In this document: one piece after another, positions 33,919 through 44,499 of the stretch
Position numbering within the stretch: the stretch's first letter is position 1
Layout: the number at the start of each line of letters is the position of its first letter
Assembly: GCF_002744175.1 (NCBI RefSeq)
Contig: NZ_NKHF01000068.1
Coordinates: 51,885 to 115,884 of the forward strand
DNA length: 64,000 nucleotides
DNA from: Pseudoalteromonas piscicida
Lineage (GTDB): Bacteria > Pseudomonadota > Gammaproteobacteria > Enterobacterales > Alteromonadaceae
Direction of reading: 5' to 3'
Notes under the pieces: generated by a model
Seen by the model: only the letters and a program-made list of their open reading frames with translations
Told to the model about the DNA's origin: nothing
Database searches by the model: none
Position numbers and translations under genes: made by a program

Positions 33919-36189
33919 ATGGCATTAACTCACAACCTCGGGTTTCCACGTATCGGGAAAAAGCGGGAACTTAAATTTGCAATCGAAAACTATTGGGCTG
34001 GCAAGCTGAGTCAAGCCGACTTGGTCGCAGAAGGCAAACGGATCCGCGCTGAAAACTGGGCGTTGCAAGCTGAGTCTGGCGTCAATCTCGTGCCCGTTGG
34101 CGATTTTGCTTGGTATGACCATGTATTGAATACTTCGTTGCTTGTAGGGGCTATTCCAAGTCGTCATCAACATCAAAGTGACGTTGATTTGGATACCTTA
34201 TTTAGAATTGGTCGCGGTAAAGCTCCAACTGGGTGCGCATGTGCCGCAAGTGAAATGACAAAATGGTTCAATACTAACTATCATTATATTGTACCTGAGC
34301 TGACAGAAAACCAGACCTTCTCGTTGACCTGGACCGAACTATTTGAGCAAGTCGCTGAAGCTCAAGCTCTTGGCTACCAAAGCAAACCTGTACTATTGGG
34401 ACCGGTAACATATCTCTACTTGGCTAAATGTGCGGGCTCAGAATTTAATAAATTATCTTTGCTAGAGGGGCTATTAGAAGTTTATCAAACCGTATTAGCA
34501 AAATTGGCCGCGCAAGGCGTAGAATGGGTACAAATTGATGAACCCATTCTAGCGCTAGAAATTGATACAGCCTACCTTAACGCACTCAAGCATAGCTTTG
34601 ATACGCTAAGTGGTCATGGTGTAAAGCTGTTATTAGCGAGTTACTTTGACTCTGTTCATGGTTATATCGATGAGATAAAAACCTACTCGGTCGACGGAGT
34701 GCATCTAGACTGTGTGACTGCTGACTATGAATGGGAATTGTTAGCGCCAATCGTTAAAGAAGAAAAGGTCTTATCTCTTGGGGTGATTAACGGGCGTAAC
34801 ATTTGGCGGTCGGATCTTGAGCGCATTTATAACCAAGTGGTTGACATCAACGCGCGACTTGGCGATAGATTGTGGTTAGCTCCTTCATGCTCTTTGCTAC
34901 ATACCCCGGTTGACTTAGACTTAGAGGCTGAACTCGATCCGCAAATCAAATCATGGCTTGCATTTGCTAAGCAAAAGGGTCAAGAACTAAATTTACTGCA
35001 ACAAGCACTCTGTAGCGGCAATACGGAAGCATTAATTGAATATTCAAAACCCGTAAAGGAAAGGCAAACTTCAACACGGGTTAATAATATTCAGGTGCAA
35101 CAACGTGTTGCAAAACTAAGCGAGCAAGATGGACAGCGTAGTCATGTGTTTGATGTTCGCATTGAAAAACAGGCGAAGTCCTTAAACCTGCCATTATTAC
35201 CAACAACAACGATTGGGTCGTTCCCGCAAACTAAGGCTATTCGTAGGGCACGTCGAGATTATAAACAGGGGACAATCACCGAGGCTGCGTATCAAAATCA
35301 AATGGAAGCTGAGATCCGTTATGCAATAGAAGCGCAAGAAGCGCTCGACCTTGATGTTCTTGTGCATGGTGAAGCTGAGCGTAATGACATGGTTGAATAC
35401 TTTGGTGAATTACTAGAAGGCTTCGCATTTACGCAATTTGGTTGGGTACAAAGCTACGGCTCTCGTTGTGTTAAACCTCCTATTATTTGGGGGGATGTCT
35501 CTCGCACTAAGCAAATGACAATAGAGTGGACAAGTTATGCACAAAGCTTAACGAACAAACCGATGAAAGGCATGTTAACGGGCCCTGTGACCATCTTGTT
35601 CTGGTCGTTTGTTCGCGACGACCTTGATAAACCAACGATTGCAAACCAAATTGCGTTGGCACTGAGAGATGAAGTCAATGATTTGGAGCAAGCAGGAATA
35701 AAAGTGATCCAAATTGATGAGCCTGCTTTTAGGGAAGGAATGCCCCTTAAAGCGAGTCAATGGCAGTCATACTTACAGTGGGCAGCTTATGCGTTTCGTG
35801 TATCGGCAAGTGGAGTACAAGACGAAACACAAATTCATACGCACATGTGTTATTCGGAGTTTAACGATATCATCGCAGCCATTGCAGATATGGACGCGGA
35901 TGTGATCACCATCGAAACTTCTCGCTCCAATATGGAGTTACTGGATGCTTTCGAAGATTTTAATTATCCGAATGATATTGGGCCTGGTGTATATGACATT
36001 CATACTCCAAATATACCAGAAGTCGAATGGATAAAGAGATTACTCCACCAAGCGGCGAAAAAAATTCCGGTTGAGCGCTTGTGGGTAAACCCTGATTGTG
36101 GTCTAAAAACAAGAGGATGGCAGGAAACTCGGGCAGCGCTTCATAATATGGTAATCGCTGCAAAGTCGCTACGAGACGAGCTTGGCTGA
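33919..36189 (+). CDS. metE: cobalamin-independent methionine synthase MetE
   Basis: A 756-residue enzyme (E. coli 753) that transfers the methyl group of 5-methyltetrahydropteroyl-triglutamate to homocysteine, the last step of methionine synthesis, in the cytosol. The N-terminal half starts with HNLGFPRIG, and the catalytic half shows TTIGSFPQT (about 430), the zinc ligands in HMCYSEF (about 641-647) and the C-terminal [12 protein letters not shown] with its zinc cysteine near 730. Sites for MetJ and probably MetR precede it. It is monocistronic and divergent from metR, as in enterobacteria. Confidence 0.97.
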   Translation: MALTHNLGFPRIGKKRELKFAIENYWAGKLSQADLVAEGKRIRAENWALQAESGVNLVPVGDFAWYDHVLNTSLLVGAIPSRHQHQSDVDLDTLFRIGRGKAPTGCACAASEMTKWFNTNYHYIVPELTENQTFSLTWTELFEQVAEAQALGYQSKPVLLGPVTYLYLAKCAGSEFNKLSLLEGLLEVYQTVLAKLAAQGVEWVQIDEPILALEIDTAYLNALKHSFDTLSGHGVKLLLASYFDSVHGYIDEIKTYSVDGVHLDCVTADYEWELLAPIVKEEKVLSLGVINGRNIWRSDLERIYNQVVDINARLGDRLWLAPSCSLLHTPVDLDLEAELDPQIKSWLAFAKQKGQELNLLQQALCSGNTEALIEYSKPVKERQTSTRVNNIQVQQRVAKLSEQDGQRSHVFDVRIEKQAKSLNLPLLPTTTIGSFPQTKAIRRARRDYKQGTITEAAYQNQMEAEIRYAIEAQEALDLDVLVHGEAERNDMVEYFGELLEGFAFTQFGWVQSYGSRCVKPPIIWGDVSRTKQMTIEWTSYAQSLTNKPMKGMLTGPVTILFWSFVRDDLDKPTIANQIALALRDEVNDLEQAGIKVIQIDEPAFREGMPLKASQWQSYLQWAAYAFRVSASGVQDETQIHTHMCYSEFNDIIAAIADMDADVITIETSRSNMELLDAFEDFNYPNDIGPGVYDIHTPNIPEVEWIKRLLHQAAKKIPVERLWVNPDCGLKTRGWQETRAALHNMVIAAKSLRDELG

Positions 36190-36263
36190 AATTAGTCCTT
36201 GATACGAATAGCTCCCGCTACCTTCACTGTGTTGAACTAGAGGGAGTTATATCGCTGCGTTGT

Positions 36264-38630
36264 TTAGCTGCGGCTTAGCAAAAATGCCATCGCTTGGTCT
36301 GCAGGTAAAGGCTTAGAAATAATATAGCCTTGTCCAAATTGGCAGCCCTTTTGCTTCAATAATTGCCATTGAGTTTGTGACTCTATGCCTTCTGCTACCA
36401 CGGTCAAGTTGAGAGATTGAGCCAGCTTTAAAATAGCATCGACTAGTGGGTTTTCCTTTTCAGTTAGCTGATCAATAAAGCTTTTATCAATCTTGAGCAC
36501 ATGGATTGGTAATTGGTGTAAGTACCCCAATGCGGAGTATCCCGTACCAAAGTCATCGAGGTAGAGTTTTACACCAAGTGACTCCAACCCCTTAATAATT
36601 TTAGTCGCAAGGGCAAGGTTTGCGATGAGTCCTGATTCGGTTATCTCTAAACAAAGGGAGCCAGGTGTTAGATCATAATCCTGATAGAGTCGTTTCACTA
36701 TGTCGACAAACTCAAGGCTTGCAAAATGGCGGGAAGAAACGTTAACGGTGATCCGTGCCTTGGGCTGCTTTTGATCTTTCCATCGTTTGAGTTGTTTGGC
36801 AGCCAGTGTGAGCAGATGTAAATCCAATTCAATGATTTGCCCCGTTTGCTCTGCGATTGGTATAAAAGCATCGGGAGACACTAAGCCGTTTTTTGGGTGG
36901 AACCAGCGAACCAGCGCTTCAAAACTAACAATAGCCCCAGAGGTTAATGAAAATATCGGCTGATAATACAGAGTAAACTCGTCATTTTTGATGCCGTGTT
37001 GCAGGTCGTTTTCTATGTCAGCCTGTTGCTTGAGGCGTTTGCGCATCGCGTTATTAAAATAACAAATCTGACCACGGCCGGATGATTTGGCCTCATACAT
37101 GGCCGCATCGGCTTGTTGTAGTAAGTTAATGGCACTGTCAGATTCTTTGTCTGTAAAGGCCACCCCTATACTCCCAGAGGCCTGCAGCACATGCCCGTCG
37201 ATATGCAATGGTTTAGTGATAGCTTTTGTGATCCGATCAAGCAGTATCGCGACCTGTTGTTTGTCTTTTACATTCTCGATAAAAATAGCGAACTCATCAC
37301 CACCTAACCGAGAGAAGGTGTCGGTCTTACGAATGCAGGCATTAATCTTTTCTACAATGGCGATGAGGAAGTGATCTCCAACATCATGCCCCAGTGAGTC
37401 ATTTATGCTTTTGAACCTATCTAAGTCGAGATAAACCAGACAGTGCATATTGGCAGACTCTACTCTTGCGAGTCTCAAAATAGCGTGTTTAACGCGCTCT
37501 AATAGTAAATAGCGATTGGCCAGTCCTGTTAGGTCATCGTGTAATGCTCGGTGCTCAAGTGCCTGTCTCGAAAGCTGGCGGTCTATTGCCATGCTAACTT
37601 GACGGCTGATATAAGTTAAAATAGACAAGTCGTGGTTAATAAATGCCTGATCGTTATTATAACTTTGTAATACAATCACCCCTTGGTATTGCTCATTTAC
37701 TAAAAATGGCACACCCAACCAAGAGCGAGGAGAGCGACCCACCATTTTGAAATCACCACGCTGAATATGAGCGCTAAATTGGTCATTATCACATAATAAT
37801 GGGCGTTGATTTTTTAAGATAAAATAAGAAGCACTGTGTTTGATTTGGTCTTTAGAAACTTTTTGATGCGCGCTGCATTTTTCGCCGCCTTCAATTAAGT
37901 AGTCGATCTCTAGAATATCTTGCTGAGTATCGTATAAACCAATGAAGAAGTTTTCTGCACAGAGTTGTGAAGCAATAATTTTATATAAATCGTCGTAGAA
38001 CGCCTCAAGGTTCTCAAAGCGATAGGTAATATTTGCAATTTTGAGCAAAGACTTTTCTAAGTTTTGTGCCTGATGCAGCTGAGCAATCGTCGATTGCAGG
38101 TTTTCTAAGGTTCTAAGTTGATGAATTTTGGCGCTGAGTAAATGGGCTACGGTGGACAATATTTGCAAATGCGCAGAAGTAAAGTAATTGGGCTGTGGAT
38201 GCTCACAGTCAATCACACCGATTAAGTGCTCATCATATTCAAGCGGTACACACAGCTCTGACATAGCAGGCCTTAAATCTGCAATATACATAGGGTGAGA
38301 TGCCACATCACCTGAGATAAAAGGCGCTCGAGTTATCGCCACTTGTCCGGTGATACCTGAGCCAATTTTTATTCTGGTTTGCTCAACACGATAGTCCCCA
38401 TTATTGCCTGTGCCAGAGACGCCCATGCTGGCGGCTACTTCGAGGTATTCTTGATAAGGGTCGGCAAGATAAATAACACAATCGACAAACCCAAGCCTGT
38501 TGACCACTTGTGTGGTCACGTATTCAAATAGCTCGTCTAATTTTGTCAAGTGCAGCAGCGACGAGGAAAATTGGTTGATGATGCTAAGCTGCTCGGTTTT
38601 TGATTCTAATTTTTGATTCTCAGATAGCAT
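36264..38630 (-). CDS. cyclic-di-GMP enzyme with GAF, GGDEF and EAL domains
   Basis: A 788-residue soluble protein. Two GAF domains (about 25-165 and 195-345) precede a GGDEF domain with RLGGDEF (about 437-443) and an EAL domain with SFEALVRW (about 560) plus the DDFGTGYSAL and EGIES motifs of active phosphodiesterases. Both catalytic cores look intact, so it may make or degrade c-di-GMP depending on GAF ligand binding. The I-site RxxD is not clear before GGDEF. The gene is monocistronic, convergent with metE and divergent from pyrC. The target of the signal is unknown. Confidence 0.9.
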   Translation of the reverse strand: MLSENQKLESKTEQLSIINQFSSSLLHLTKLDELFEYVTTQVVNRLGFVDCVIYLADPYQEYLEVAASMGVSGTGNNGDYRVEQTRIKIGSGITGQVAITRAPFISGDVASHPMYIADLRPAMSELCVPLEYDEHLIGVIDCEHPQPNYFTSAHLQILSTVAHLLSAKIHQLRTLENLQSTIAQLHQAQNLEKSLLKIANITYRFENLEAFYDDLYKIIASQLCAENFFIGLYDTQQDILEIDYLIEGGEKCSAHQKVSKDQIKHSASYFILKNQRPLLCDNDQFSAHIQRGDFKMVGRSPRSWLGVPFLVNEQYQGVIVLQSYNNDQAFINHDLSILTYISRQVSMAIDRQLSRQALEHRALHDDLTGLANRYLLLERVKHAILRLARVESANMHCLVYLDLDRFKSINDSLGHDVGDHFLIAIVEKINACIRKTDTFSRLGGDEFAIFIENVKDKQQVAILLDRITKAITKPLHIDGHVLQASGSIGVAFTDKESDSAINLLQQADAAMYEAKSSGRGQICYFNNAMRKRLKQQADIENDLQHGIKNDEFTLYYQPIFSLTSGAIVSFEALVRWFHPKNGLVSPDAFIPIAEQTGQIIELDLHLLTLAAKQLKRWKDQKQPKARITVNVSSRHFASLEFVDIVKRLYQDYDLTPGSLCLEITESGLIANLALATKIIKGLESLGVKLYLDDFGTGYSALGYLHQLPIHVLKIDKSFIDQLTEKENPLVDAILKLAQSLNLTVVAEGIESQTQWQLLKQKGCQFGQGYIISKPLPADQAMAFLLSRS

Positions 38631-38813
38631 ACATATTTCTCATAAAAAGCTACTAATAAGTTAACTTAATTTGCACATATTTACCAATGTTGAAAAATTT
38701 AAAAGGTGTAGTGGGAGCCTAACAACGTGAAATAACCTAAGGTTTACCGTAAAAACTTTACTATCACGGTAGTGCGGCCTATGATCGGGCAAATTCAGCA
38801 GTGGAAGAGAGCA

Positions 38814-39851
38814 ATGACCAGCAAACAAACTCTAACGATTACAAGACCTGATGATTGGCACGTACACTTGCGTGACGGCGACGTATTAGTTGATACGGTA
38901 AGAGATATCAGCCGTTATATGGGCCGGGCGATTATCATGCCTAATTTAGTTCCCCCTGCCACTTGTACTGACAGCGCCTTAGCCTATCGTGACCGTATCA
39001 TGTCGGCTAATCCACAAGGTAACTTTCAGCCGCTTATGGTGTTATACCTTACGGATAATACGACTCCTGAAGAAATCAGAAAAGCTAAGGCTACAGGTCA
39101 TATTGTTGCCGCCAAGCTATATCCAGCCGGCGCAACGACTAACTCAGCATCTGGGGTAACAGATATTGAGAATGTTTACCCAGCGCTTGAAGCAATGCAA
39201 GAAGTAGGTATGTTGCTGCTTGTCCACGGTGAAGTAACAGATTCATCAATTGATATTTTTGATAGAGAAAAAGTCTTTCTTGAGACCAAGTTATCAAAAG
39301 TTGTCGATAATTTTCCAACATTAAAAATCGTGCTTGAGCATATTACGACAAAAGATGCCGTTGACTTTGTCAATCAAGCACCAGACAACGTGGCTGCAAC
39401 AATTACGGCACATCACCTTCTTTATAATCGTAACCATATGCTGGCTGGTGGTATTCGCCCACATTACTATTGCTTACCAATCTTGAAGCGTAATACGCAC
39501 CAACAAGCATTAATTGAAGCAGCAACTAGCGGAAGTAAAAAGTTTTTCTTGGGCACGGATTCGGCGCCTCATGCCAAAGATAAAAAAGAAGCGGCTTGTG
39601 GATGTGCAGGTGCTTATACAGCCCATGCTGCCATTGAACTCTATGCTGAGGCATTCGAAGAAGCGGGTGCACTAGATAAACTTGAGGGCTTTGCAAGTCA
39701 TTATGGCCCCGACTTTTATAATCTGCCGCGCAATCAAGATACAATCAGTTTAATTAAAGCACCTTGGCAAGTACCGGAAACGTATAAATTGGGTGATGGG
39801 TCAGTAGTGCCAATCAAAGCGGGTGGTACAATTGACTGGAAAGTTGAATGA
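38814..39851 (+). CDS. pyrC: dihydroorotase PyrC
   Basis: A 345-residue dihydroorotase (type II). The start [23 protein letters not shown] places the zinc ligands H16 and H18 at exactly the E. coli positions, which supports ATG 38814 (preceded by GGAAGAGAG) over upstream GTG/ATG codons. The carboxylated lysine lies in [11 protein letters not shown] (about 103), and LGTDSAPHA holds the catalytic aspartate. It converts carbamoyl-aspartate to dihydroorotate in pyrimidine synthesis. The C-terminal segment [10 protein letters not shown] is conserved. The gene is monocistronic with its own terminator. Confidence 0.96.
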   Translation: MTSKQTLTITRPDDWHVHLRDGDVLVDTVRDISRYMGRAIIMPNLVPPATCTDSALAYRDRIMSANPQGNFQPLMVLYLTDNTTPEEIRKAKATGHIVAAKLYPAGATTNSASGVTDIENVYPALEAMQEVGMLLLVHGEVTDSSIDIFDREKVFLETKLSKVVDNFPTLKIVLEHITTKDAVDFVNQAPDNVAATITAHHLLYNRNHMLAGGIRPHYYCLPILKRNTHQQALIEAATSGSKKFFLGTDSAPHAKDKKEAACGCAGAYTAHAAIELYAEAFEEAGALDKLEGFASHYGPDFYNLPRNQDTISLIKAPWQVPETYKLGDGSVVPIKAGGTIDWKVE

Positions 39852-39890
39852 GATTTAAACAAAATGTAATTAAAAGTTCTTAAATCTCAT

Positions 39891-39918
39891 AAAAGGGCGC
39901 CATTAAGGCGCTTTTTTT
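39891..39918 (+). terminator. intrinsic terminator of pyrC
   Basis: GCGCC (39897-39901) and GGCGC (39907-39911) enclose ATTAA, extended by A/T pairs and followed by seven T residues. Confidence 0.8.
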
Positions 39919-40018
39919 GTAACAAATTTAAAATTCATAGAATAGAATTTGTTTTTTAAAAATTTTAATATAGTATTCAATATAAATATTAAAACAAAGC
40001 TTAAATGAGAGAGTATCA

Positions 40019-40324
40019 ATGCGTGAGATCAAGTCTTTTGTAAAAAATGCAAGTTATAGTGATTTAGAAAAAGCGTTAGAGCTTATCCAAAAAGCACTGG
40101 ACGAGCAAAAGGAACAACAACAAGCCAAGCAAGAAGTAATGGCAATGTTGAAAGAAAAAGGACTGACGCTTGATGATTTAGTAGGTAATGGCCCATCAGA
40201 TCGTCGCTCAAAAGTAAAAGCGAAATATCGTATTGAGAAAGACGGTGAAGTTATTGAGTGGACTGGCCGCGGTAAAACACCAAAAGTTTTCCAAGGTGTA
40301 AACCTTGATGATTATCTAATCTAG
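40019..40324 (+). CDS. H-NS-family nucleoid-associated protein (short form)
   Basis: A 101-residue protein. The N-terminal helix (residues 1-45, ALELIQKALDEQKEQQQAKQ) should mediate oligomerisation, and the C-terminal DNA-binding domain (about 60-101) has the H-NS signature WTGRGKTPKVFQG. E. coli H-NS is 137 residues, so the linker and second oligomerisation helix are shortened, as in several Alteromonadales homologues. It silences AT-rich genes by coating DNA. AT-rich DNA just upstream (39930-40010) suggests autorepression. GAGAGAG precedes the ATG and a terminator follows at 40381. Confidence 0.85.
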   Translation: MREIKSFVKNASYSDLEKALELIQKALDEQKEQQQAKQEVMAMLKEKGLTLDDLVGNGPSDRRSKVKAKYRIEKDGEVIEWTGRGKTPKVFQGVNLDDYLI

Positions 40325-40376
40325 GAATTATCTGATTACTGGCGCTTTATATATTGCGCTGGTTTAAAGCCTACAC

Positions 40377-40407
40377 AAAAGGCGTATCATAAAGATACGC
40401 CTTTTTT
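40377..40407 (+). terminator. intrinsic terminator of the H-NS-family gene
   Basis: GGCGTATC (40381-40388), loop ATAAA, GATACGCC (40394-40401), then six T residues. It ends only about 10-30 bases before the radD start. Confidence 0.85.
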
Positions 40408-40415
40408 GAATCTAT

Positions 40416-42173
40416 TTGTTATGTCCTGAGGCGCTTATTTACGTATTACGACCTTATCAGCAAGAGGCGGTACAAAATACCTTGGCACACTTTCGTAAAA
40501 CGAGTGAGTCTGCGGTAATTGTACTTCCTACAGGCGCTGGTAAAAGCTTAGTCATTGCGGAACTAGCAAAACTTGCTAAACATAAAATTCTGGTATTAAC
40601 CCATGTAAAAGAGCTAGTTGAGCAAAATGCACAAAAGTATAAAAATTATGGTTTACAAGCCAGTATTTTCTCTGCGGGGTTAAGAGAAAAATCATTACAA
40701 CACCAAGTCACTTTTGCTAGCGTACAATCATTGTCTCGAAATTTGTCACAGTTAGACCAGTTTTATTCTTTAGTGATCATTGATGAATGTCATAGAGTGA
40801 GCAATGAGGATAATAGTCAGTATCAAAAAATATTAACTCAGTTGATGCAGTTTAATCCTGACTTAAAGTTGCTCGGACTAACGGCAACACCATATCGCTT
40901 GGGGCTAGGTTGGATTTATCATAAACATTATCATGGCTTTATTCGAGGAAAAGAGGATTCGCCATTTAGGCATTGTATTTACGAGCTGCCACTTAGGTAT
41001 ATGATAAAAAATGAGTATCTAACACCGCCAAACAAAATCGATCCGGCAGTAGAAAATTACGACTTTTCCAGTTTAAGTACAGATTCATTTGGGCGCTATT
41101 CTGAGTCTGATATGAATACTTTACTCCAGTCTCAGACCCGAGCGACTAAAAGTATAATCGAACACTTATTGAGTATTAGCGAAGCCCGAAAAGGCGTGAT
41201 GATATTTGCAGCAACGGTAATGCACGCAAAAGAAATACTAGGATATTTGCCATCTGATTGCAGTGCATTAATTACTGGAGAAACCCAGTCTCAGGTACGA
41301 GACAAATTGATCACACAATTTAAAAGCAAAAAAATTAAGTATCTGGTTAATGTTTCCGTACTGACCACTGGGTTTGATGCCCCCCATGTAGATGTTATTG
41401 CTATTTTGAGGCCAACAGAGTCGGTTAGCCTTTATCAACAGATTGTTGGTCGTGGGTTGAGATTGGATAACAGCAAAGAAGATTGCCTAGTGATAGATTA
41501 TGCTGGCAATGACTTTGATTTGTTTGCGCCTGAAGTCGGCGCTAAAAAGCCCAACTCTGATAATGAGCCAGTGCAAGTGCTTTGCCCTGGTTGCGGCTTT
41601 GCCAACATATTTTGGGGGAAAGTGGATGAGCAGGGTAAAGTAATTGAGCATTTTGGTCGCCGTTGCCAAGGATTACTTGAAGACGATGAAGGGGACGCAC
41701 AGCAATGTGACTACCGATTTAAATTTAAAGAGTGCGATCACTGTGGTGCAGAAAATGATATCGCTGCGCGACAATGCCATCAGTGTGGTGAAGTAATGGC
41801 CGATCCTGATGATAAGCTTCGTGCTGCGCTGAATTTAAAGCATGCTATGGTGCTACGTTGTTGTGGACTGAGTTGCGAGCCTCTCAATGGCAATAAACTA
41901 AAGCTCACCTACTTTGATGAAGACGGTGCCAGTTGCAGTGAAGTGTATGATTTTTCTAATCAAAAAAGTGTGTTTGTGTTTCACCAGCAATTTGCAAAAA
42001 GACGCAAATCAACAACAGAAGCTGGTAAATGGCAGAAGGCTGAAGAGGTCGATGGAACTGAACTTATCGCGCCGGATTTTGTGATAGCAAAACTACATAA
42101 AAAGTTTGGCTGGCAGGTATCAGAAAAGTTATTCGATTATCAAGGAAACTACAGAAAGGCTGACAAAAGTTAG
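40416..42173 (+). CDS. radD: superfamily 2 DNA repair ATPase RadD (YejH)
   Basis: A protein of about 580 residues that follows E. coli RadD almost domain by domain: LRPYQQEAV, PTGAGKSLVIAEL (Walker A), DECH as IIDECHRV, GLTATPYRLG, TTGFDAPHVDV and QIVGRGLRL. C-terminal zinc-binding cysteines follow (CPGCGFANIFWGK, CDHCG, CHQCGE). RadD takes part in recombinational DNA repair with RecA. The start is unclear: TTG at 40416 lacks a Shine-Dalgarno, whereas GAGG at 40428-40431 is five bases before ATT at 40437, which would align with the E. coli N-terminus. The H-NS terminator lies immediately upstream, so the promoter must be very close. It is convergent with the RraB-family gene. Confidence 0.92.
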   Translation: MLCPEALIYVLRPYQQEAVQNTLAHFRKTSESAVIVLPTGAGKSLVIAELAKLAKHKILVLTHVKELVEQNAQKYKNYGLQASIFSAGLREKSLQHQVTFASVQSLSRNLSQLDQFYSLVIIDECHRVSNEDNSQYQKILTQLMQFNPDLKLLGLTATPYRLGLGWIYHKHYHGFIRGKEDSPFRHCIYELPLRYMIKNEYLTPPNKIDPAVENYDFSSLSTDSFGRYSESDMNTLLQSQTRATKSIIEHLLSISEARKGVMIFAATVMHAKEILGYLPSDCSALITGETQSQVRDKLITQFKSKKIKYLVNVSVLTTGFDAPHVDVIAILRPTESVSLYQQIVGRGLRLDNSKEDCLVIDYAGNDFDLFAPEVGAKKPNSDNEPVQVLCPGCGFANIFWGKVDEQGKVIEHFGRRCQGLLEDDEGDAQQCDYRFKFKECDHCGAENDIAARQCHQCGEVMADPDDKLRAALNLKHAMVLRCCGLSCEPLNGNKLKLTYFDEDGASCSEVYDFSNQKSVFVFHQQFAKRRKSTTEAGKWQKAEEVDGTELIAPDFVIAKLHKKFGWQVSEKLFDYQGNYRKADKS

Positions 42174-42194
42174 CCTTTCTATTCTGTCAGCTGA

Positions 42195-42524
42195 TTATTC
42201 GTCAGCCATTAAACCCCAGCCATCGCCATAACCTTCGTGACTATTTGCAATGCTCTCTAAGTATTGCTCGGTCTGACTGAGTAGCTCATGCATAGGAACC
42301 ATAGTGACGGTAGTGATCACTTCCCATACACCAGTATCTGGGCATTTTTGTAATTGGGTTTTTGGTGCCAAGTCATCCTTCTCAATGGCGTCGATAAAGC
42401 GTTTTGCATCATCCGCTTGTTCAAAAAGAATATAAAAATCGATATTCTGCATTTGCGTTAAGTCAACGCCAGCAGCGGCTATTTCAGCTAAGAGTTCACC
42501 GTTATCATCATTTGGGAATTGCAT
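42195..42524 (-). CDS. RraB-domain protein (ribonuclease E inhibitor family)
   Basis: A 109-residue acidic protein. The mid region (IDFYILFEQADDAKRFIDAI) and the end (YLESIANSHEGYGDGWGLM) match the RraB domain, including the DGWG signature. RraB inhibits RNase E and remodels degradosome action in E. coli, but this protein is more distant than a true orthologue and may have another binding partner. I chose the ATG at 42524, preceded by GAGTG; the longer form begins at TTG 42545. It is convergent with radD, 22 bases apart. Confidence 0.75.
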   Translation of the reverse strand: MQFPNDDNGELLAEIAAAGVDLTQMQNIDFYILFEQADDAKRFIDAIEKDDLAPKTQLQKCPDTGVWEVITTVTMVPMHELLSQTEQYLESIANSHEGYGDGWGLMADE

Positions 42525-42762
42525 AATTTCACTCTGCAGGTTCAATTGCTGCTATTGTCCGTCATCTCTGAGAAAATAAAAAGGATGAATGCGAATAAAT
42601 GTGCGATAAAAGTGCGGTGTTACAACAAAATACACCTGATGTTCAGCTTATAATCAGTAAAATAGCGGTTTGTCTAAAAAGTCGTTTTACAGTATTCAAT
42701 TTCACAAGCACAATGGCAGTAGCAAAGCCTTTAAATCACGATATGTAGGTCGTTTTACATCA

Positions 42763-44499
42763 ATGAAGCCGTATTTCTTTTTTTTACATTTAGCACTACT
42801 GGTGTGTTATTTTTCAGCGTCTAAAGCGGTGGCCGAGTCTCGACCAACGGTGCCGAAAATAACCAGTATAGAAGTAAATGTCGATAACAGCGCAGTACAA
42901 GACAATATTGCTGGTTTTCTAAAGTCTTACCAAGGCAAACCCAAAGCACCAAGAGTGATCAAAGAAATGCGTGCAGATATACGCCGTGCTTTACATGCGT
43001 TGGGTTTTTATCATTTTACGATTAATTTGAGTGGTGAGGGCAGTGAAATTAAGGCTTTGGTCAAGCTTGAGGCTCCGCTTAAATGGAAAGATATTAAAAT
43101 TGAGCTCATCGGCTCTGGAAAAGATAACTCAGACTTAGTTGCACTGATAAAAGATGTTCCTATTCAAATCGACAAACAAGTCAATCACAGTGATTACCAA
43201 GCAACGAAAAGCCGCTTCGAGAGCGAGCTTTTGGAGCTTGGCTATTTTGATTATCAATGGCAAGAGTCTAAGCTGCTGATCCATAAAGGTAATCGTTACG
43301 CGGGTGTACGTCTGTTACTAGATACAGGCAAACGCTATCAATTTGGCGCACTTGCCATTGAAGGCGATACCAAAGCGGCCAATTATATTCGCTCATTAAG
43401 CCCCTTTTCTAAGGGACAGCCATTTGAGGCAAGCTTACTCTCTGACTTTAACTTATCATTAAATGAAACGCCTTATTTTAGTGCCATCAAAGTATATCCA
43501 CTACTTAAAGACCGAACTGGCGACCAGATCCCGGTGAGGGTTAGCGTTGAGGATAAGCCGGCAAATAGCTTTGAAGTTGGCGCCGGTTACAGCGACGATG
43601 TTGGTGCAAAAATGCGTTTCAAGTGGATAAAACCATGGATAACCGAAGATGGTCACTCCTTTGAGTCAAACCTCCGTGTATCTCAAAAACAACAGGATGT
43701 GACCGCAAGCTATACCATTCCAGTAGATAACCCCAACGACGATTTATGGCGTGTGTTAGGTGGGTATCAGTTGCAGGACGAGGTAACGGAAGGTATTAAT
43801 AGCCGGATCTGGAATGTACAAGTACAGCGGCAATGGTTAACTGAAGATGATTGGGTAAGGACTGCCTTTATAAAACGTGAGCACGAATCGACAGAGCAAA
43901 AAAACGAAACACAAAAAACCGAAATGCTAATACCTGGGATCAGCTATTTGAAAAAAGAGAGCAAGGGTGGCGCTTTACCTTACTGGGGTAACAAACGCTT
44001 GATTTCTATAGAAGGGGCTGCCGATTCATTGCTGTCTTCAGCGAACATGTTAAAAGTGCGATGGAATAATGAATGGCTGAGAAGTTTTGACACCAAACAT
44101 CTTTTCTTTGGCCGTTTAGACCTTGGCGCCATCGTTACTAAAAATATAGATCAAATACCGTTTACCCATCGCTTTCTTGCCGGTGGTGATCAGAGTATTC
44201 GCGGTTTTGCTTACGAATCGGTCGGCCCGCGAGACGACGAAGGGCGGATCTTAGGGGGTAAATATTTAGCAACGGGAACGTTGGAATACAACTATCAGTT
44301 CCACCCAAGTTGGCGAGCTGCTTTGTTTGTGGATGCCGGGACTGCGACCAATGACTTTTCCGATGCATGGGAAGTAGGCGCTGGGTTTGGTTTTCGTTAT
44401 CTAACTCCAGTAGGCCCCATCCGACTCGACCACGCATGGGGATTAACGAAAGACAGTAAAAGCACTCGATTAAGTATTGTTATAGGGCCAGAGATCTAA
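42763..44499 (+). CDS. tamA: translocation and assembly module subunit TamA
   Basis: A 578-residue outer-membrane protein of the Omp85 family. A signal peptide (about 1-25, YFSASKAVA) is followed by three POTRA domains (about 30-270) and a 16-strand barrel with the family motif GGDQSIRGF (about 475-483) and the terminal IVIGPEI. Length is almost identical to E. coli TamA (577). It inserts outer-membrane proteins and autotransporters together with TamB. I chose ATG 42763 because it gives a normal signal peptide; the upstream TTG at 42670 does not. The next gene, tamB, overlaps its stop codon (TAATG). Confidence 0.93.
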   Translation: MKPYFFFLHLALLVCYFSASKAVAESRPTVPKITSIEVNVDNSAVQDNIAGFLKSYQGKPKAPRVIKEMRADIRRALHALGFYHFTINLSGEGSEIKALVKLEAPLKWKDIKIELIGSGKDNSDLVALIKDVPIQIDKQVNHSDYQATKSRFESELLELGYFDYQWQESKLLIHKGNRYAGVRLLLDTGKRYQFGALAIEGDTKAANYIRSLSPFSKGQPFEASLLSDFNLSLNETPYFSAIKVYPLLKDRTGDQIPVRVSVEDKPANSFEVGAGYSDDVGAKMRFKWIKPWITEDGHSFESNLRVSQKQQDVTASYTIPVDNPNDDLWRVLGGYQLQDEVTEGINSRIWNVQVQRQWLTEDDWVRTAFIKREHESTEQKNETQKTEMLIPGISYLKKESKGGALPYWGNKRLISIEGAADSLLSSANMLKVRWNNEWLRSFDTKHLFFGRLDLGAIVTKNIDQIPFTHRFLAGGDQSIRGFAYESVGPRDDEGRILGGKYLATGTLEYNYQFHPSWRAALFVDAGTATNDFSDAWEVGAGFGFRYLTPVGPIRLDHAWGLTKDSKSTRLSIVIGPEI

